From positions 372,001-436,000 of the forward strand of contig NZ_CP078077.1 in assembly GCF_023101185.1 (NCBI RefSeq): a stretch of 64,000 nucleotides of DNA, read 5' to 3'. This stretch comes from Microbacterium galbinum (lineage in GTDB: Bacteria; Actinomycetota; Actinomycetes; Actinomycetales; Microbacteriaceae). The position numbers and the translations under genes are program-made. This document shows, piece after piece, positions 61,179-64,000 of the stretch. Within the stretch, counting starts at the first letter, position 1. The number at the start of each line of letters is the position of its first letter. The notes below the pieces were generated by a model. The model saw only the letters and a program-made list of their open reading frames with translations. It was not told the origin of the DNA and did not search any database.

Positions 61179-64000
61179 GAACCGGCCTTCTTCGCGGCGG
61201 CGTTCGCGGCGCGCGTCGCGGCCGCCTTCTTCGCCGCAGCCGAGCGTGCCGCCGCCTTCTCGGCATCCGTCGGAGCCTTCTTCGCTGCAGCCTTCTTCGC
61301 CGGTGCCTTCTTGGCAGGAGCCTTCTTGGCCGGCGCCTTCTTGGCCGGAGCCTTCTTGGCCGCCGCACGCGAGCCGCGCTTGGGAGCGGGGCCCTTCGCG
61401 CGCTTGTCGGCGAGCATCTGCACGGCGATCTCGAACGTAATGTCCTCGGGCTTCTGGCCGCGCGGGATCGTGACGTTGGTCTCCCCGTCGGTCACGTAGG
61501 CGCCGAATCGACCGTCACGAATGCGGATCGGCTTGCCACTGACCGGGTCGGCGTCGAACTCGGCGAGCGCGCTGGATGCCCGTCGGGCACCGTACTTGGG
61601 CTGCGTGTAGATCTCGAGCGCCTGCTCGAGAGTCACGTCGAAGATCTGCGCTTCGCTCTCGAGCGAGCGCGAATCGGCGCCCTTCTTCAGGTACGGACCG
61701 AAGCGGCCGTTCTGGGCGGTGATCTCGTCGCCTGATTCGGGGTCGACGCCGACGACGCGAGGCAGGGTGAGCAACTGCAGGGCGGTGTCGAGATCGATCG
61801 CGTCGACCGACATCGACTTGAAGAGCGATGCGGTGCGCGGCTTGGGCGCGGTCTCCTTCTTGGCACCGCGCTTCTTCGGAGCTTCGACGACCTCACCGGT
61901 CGTCTCGTCGACCGCGGCGTCCTCGGACACCGGGTCGTTCTCCTGCACGTACGGGCCGAAGCGTCCGTCCTTGACGACGACGATCTTGCCGTTCTCGGGG
62001 TTCTCTCCGAGCACGCGGTCGCCGGCGACCGGAGCGTCGATGAGCTCCTGCGCCTTCTCGGCCGTGAGCTCGTCGGGCGCGAGGTCTTCCGGAACGTTGA
62101 CGATGCGCGGCTTGGCCTCGGGGTTCTCGGGGTCGGCGACCTCGAGGTAGGGGCCGTACTTGCCGAAACGCAGGGTCGCGGTGTCGGTGATCGGCGTCGA
62201 GTTGAGCGCTCGCGCATCGATCTCGCCGAGGTTGTCGACGACCTTGCGCAGGCCGACGTGCGCGTCGGAACCGAAGTAGAAGCCCTTCAGCCACTCGACG
62301 CGGTCCTGCTCGCCGCGTGCGATCGTGTCGAGGTCGTCCTCGAGCGAGGCCGTGAAGTCGTAGTCGACCAGCTCGGCGAAGTGCTCTTCGAGCAGGCGGA
62401 CGACGCTGAAGGCGAGCCACGTCGGCACGAGCGCCTGGCCGCGCTTGACCGCGTAGCCGCGATCGAGGATCGTCTCGGGGATCGTCGCGAACGTCGACGG
62501 ACGCCCGATGCCCTTCTCCTCGAGCACCTTGACGAGCGATGCCTCGGTGTACCGCGGCTTCGGCGTCGTGCGGTGCCCCTTGGCCTCGGCTTCGGCGACC
62601 GACAGCTCATCGCCCACGGCGACGGCCGGGAGCGACTGGTTCTCGGCGGCATCCGCATCGCCGCGCTTCTCGTCGCGACCCTCTTCGTACGCCTCGAGGA
62701 AGCCCTTGAAGGTGTAGACGGTTCCGGATGCCGTGAACTCCGCGACCTGCCCGGCGGCGTTCACCGCGATCGTGACGGTCGTCGTCTCGTACTTCGCGTC
62801 GGCCATCTGGCTGGCGACGGTGCGCTTCCAGATCAGGTCGTAGAGGCGCTGTTCGTCGCGGTCGAGCTCGGACGAGAGCGACGCGGGGGTGCGGAAGTTG
62901 TCGCCCGAGGGACGGATCGCCTCGTGCGCCTCCTGCGCGTTCTTGCTCTTCGACTTGTACACGCGGGGCTTGAGCGGCACCGCGGAGTCGCCGTAGAGCG
63001 CGACCGCCTGGCTCCGCGCCGCCTGCACCGCCTGGGTGCTCAGCGACGTGGAGTCGGTACGCATATAGGTGATGTACCCCTTCTCGTAGAGGCGCTGCGC
63101 GACGCTCATCGCCTGCTTCGCCCCCATCGAGAGCTTGCGCCCCGCCTCCTGCTGCATCGTGGAGGTGGTGAACGGGGCGTAGGGGCTGCGGGTGCCGGGC
63201 TTGGCCTCGACCTTCGTCACCGTCCCGGCGCCGGCCGATTCGACCGCCTGGGCGAGGGCGTGTGCCTTGGCCTCGTCGAGGACGACGACGGCCTTCTTCA
63301 GGGCACCGCGGTCGTCGAAGTCGGTGCCGCGGGCGAGCTGCCCGCCGTCGACGCGCACGAGACGGATGCGGAACGACGTTCCGGTCGCGGCCGCAGCGGC
63401 GTCGACGTCCCAGTACTCGGCCGAGACGAACGCCATGCGCTCGCGTTCCCGGTCGACGATCAGACGGGTGGCAGCGGACTGTACGCGGCCGGCCGAGATG
63501 CCGGTCTTGACCTTGTACCAGAGGACGGGCGAGACATCCCAGCCGTACAGGCGGTCGAGGATGCGGCGGGTCTCCTGCGCATCGACGAGCGCGTGGTCGA
63601 GCTCGCGGGTGTTGCCGACGGCTGCCTGGATAGCGTCCTTGGTGATCTCGTGGAAGACCATGCGCTTGACGGGGACCTTGGGCTTGAGGGTCTCGAGCAG
63701 GTGCCAGGCGATCGCCTCGCCCTCGCGGTCCTCATCAGTGGCGAGCAGGAGCTCGTCGGCGGTCTTCAGGGCGCGCTTGAGTTCGGCGACCGTCTTCGTC
63801 TTGCGATCGGAGACGACGTAGTAGGGGTCGAAGCCGTTCTCGATGTCGATCGAGTACTTCCCGTAGGCCTCCTTGTCGGCGGCCGGGATGTCCCGCTTGT
63901 CGGCGAGGTCGCGGATGTGGCCGACCGAGCTGAGCACCTCGTAGCCGTCTCCGAGGTATCCCTGAATAGACCGCATCTTCGTCGGAGACTCGACGATGAC
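61175..64000 (-). CDS. topA: DNA topoisomerase I, 5'-truncated by window edge
   Basis: The frame is open to the window end and begins VIVESPTKMRSIQGYLGDGYEVLSSVGHIRDLA (Toprim start), so only a few N-terminal residues are missing. Visible parts: Toprim DxDxE in LLATDEDREGEAIAWHL, the active-site Tyr in KGYITYMRTDSTSLS, the GxGRPSTFA motif in KGIGRPSTFATIPETI, then four TOP-C-rpt repeats (each RFGKYGPYLE/GRFGPYV-like), and a basic tail with tandem KKAPA repeats (about 61270-61370). Actinobacterial enzymes lack zinc fingers and use such lysine-rich tails to bind DNA and stay processive. It relaxes negative supercoils. First gene of the topA-tmk-holB-hydrolase operon. Confidence 0.98.
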   Translation of the reverse strand, partial: VIVESPTKMRSIQGYLGDGYEVLSSVGHIRDLADKRDIPAADKEAYGKYSIDIENGFDPYYVVSDRKTKTVAELKRALKTADELLLATDEDREGEAIAWHLLETLKPKVPVKRMVFHEITKDAIQAAVGNTRELDHALVDAQETRRILDRLYGWDVSPVLWYKVKTGISAGRVQSAATRLIVDRERERMAFVSAEYWDVDAAAAATGTSFRIRLVRVDGGQLARGTDFDDRGALKKAVVVLDEAKAHALAQAVESAGAGTVTKVEAKPGTRSPYAPFTTSTMQQEAGRKLSMGAKQAMSVAQRLYEKGYITYMRTDSTSLSTQAVQAARSQAVALYGDSAVPLKPRVYKSKSKNAQEAHEAIRPSGDNFRTPASLSSELDRDEQRLYDLIWKRTVASQMADAKYETTTVTIAVNAAGQVAEFTASGTVYTFKGFLEAYEEGRDEKRGDADAAENQSLPAVAVGDELSVAEAEAKGHRTTPKPRYTEASLVKVLEEKGIGRPSTFATIPETILDRGYAVKRGQALVPTWLAFSVVRLLEEHFAELVDYDFTASLEDDLDTIARGEQDRVEWLKGFYFGSDAHVGLRKVVDNLGEIDARALNSTPITDTATLRFGKYGPYLEVADPENPEAKPRIVNVPEDLAPDELTAEKAQELIDAPVAGDRVLGENPENGKIVVVKDGRFGPYVQENDPVSEDAAVDETTGEVVEAPKKRGAKKETAPKPRTASLFKSMSVDAIDLDTALQLLTLPRVVGVDPESGDEITAQNGRFGPYLKKGADSRSLESEAQIFDVTLEQALEIYTQPKYGARRASSALAEFDADPVSGKPIRIRDGRFGAYVTDGETNVTIPRGQKPEDITFEIAVQMLADKRAKGPAPKRGSRAAAKKAPAKKAPAKKAPAKKAPAKKAAAKKAPTDAEKAAARSAAAKKAAATRAANAAAKKAGS

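Noticed and set aside
61270..61370. Short tandem repeats that could be mistaken for a repeat array
   Set aside because: The 15-bp period is the KKAPA codon repeat of the topA C-terminal tail; there are no spacers, so not CRISPR.

Overview
The window is about 70% GC, densely packed with short intergenic gaps and many 4-bp ATGA/GTGA overlaps. It carries typical actinobacterial genes (WXG100, CarD, GlnR, SigK/RskA, MsiK-type ATPase, DUF3263, DUF4032, LAxTG-type surface anchor). The protein sequences and the overall gene set fit a member of the Microbacteriaceae, most likely Microbacterium. It reads as ordinary chromosome; no phage, plasmid, insertion sequence or CRISPR array was found.

Layout. 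1-5.4 kb: the end of a sensor kinase, a lone WXG100 protein, a groEL without groES under a perfect CIRCE operator, and a LytR_C / DUF3263 / DUF2332 cluster. 5.4-8.5 kb: msrB-nitroreductase, a DMT transporter, and SRAP (abasic-site DNA repair) plus a MmcQ-like protein. 8.5-12 kb: ABC exporter with its own DesKR-type two-component system. 12-24 kb: a large LAxTG-anchored DUF3616 surface protein, cycA, a CaCA exchanger, a winged-helix regulator with a beta-lactamase-fold membrane protein, small lipoproteins (one frameshifted), tRNA-Thr and a DsbA-like protein without CxxC. 23.6-31.7 kb: msiK-type ATPase with a structured leader, a DUF4032 kinase-like protein, then rlmB-cysS-ispDF-carD / lpqE, the same order as Mycobacterium Rv3579c-Rv3584.

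31.7-46.7 kb is largely devoted to phosphate: a regX3/senX3-type pair, phoU, gpmA, glnR, ppk-mutT1 and pstSCAB. Direct repeats of GTTCAC with an 11-bp period (PHO boxes) lie upstream of pstS and ppk. A weaker set lies before phoU and another before the DUF3616 surface protein at 12 kb, which suggests that this protein belongs to the phosphate-starvation response.

46.7-57.6 kb: pabC; a probable new structured small RNA at 47.70-47.79 kb with its own -10 box and a U-tract terminator; sigK-rskA with a fasciclin (MPT83-like) lipoprotein behind a SigK-type promoter; tRNA-Lys; a MerR-aldo/keto reductase pair with a classic 19-bp-spacer promoter; and a DJ-1 protein. A compositionally distinct secreted SGNH protein follows. 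It lies between two 34-bp direct repeats, one of which is the 3' end of the neighbouring CGNR zinc-finger gene, so it looks like an inserted unit. 57.6-64 kb: tRNA-Thr and the topA-tmk-holB-lipoprotein hydrolase operon; topA runs off the window.

Several genes have a -10-like hexamer exactly 6-7 bases before the start codon and no ribosome-binding site, which suggests frequent leaderless transcription. All functional calls come from reading sequence and motifs; no database search was run.
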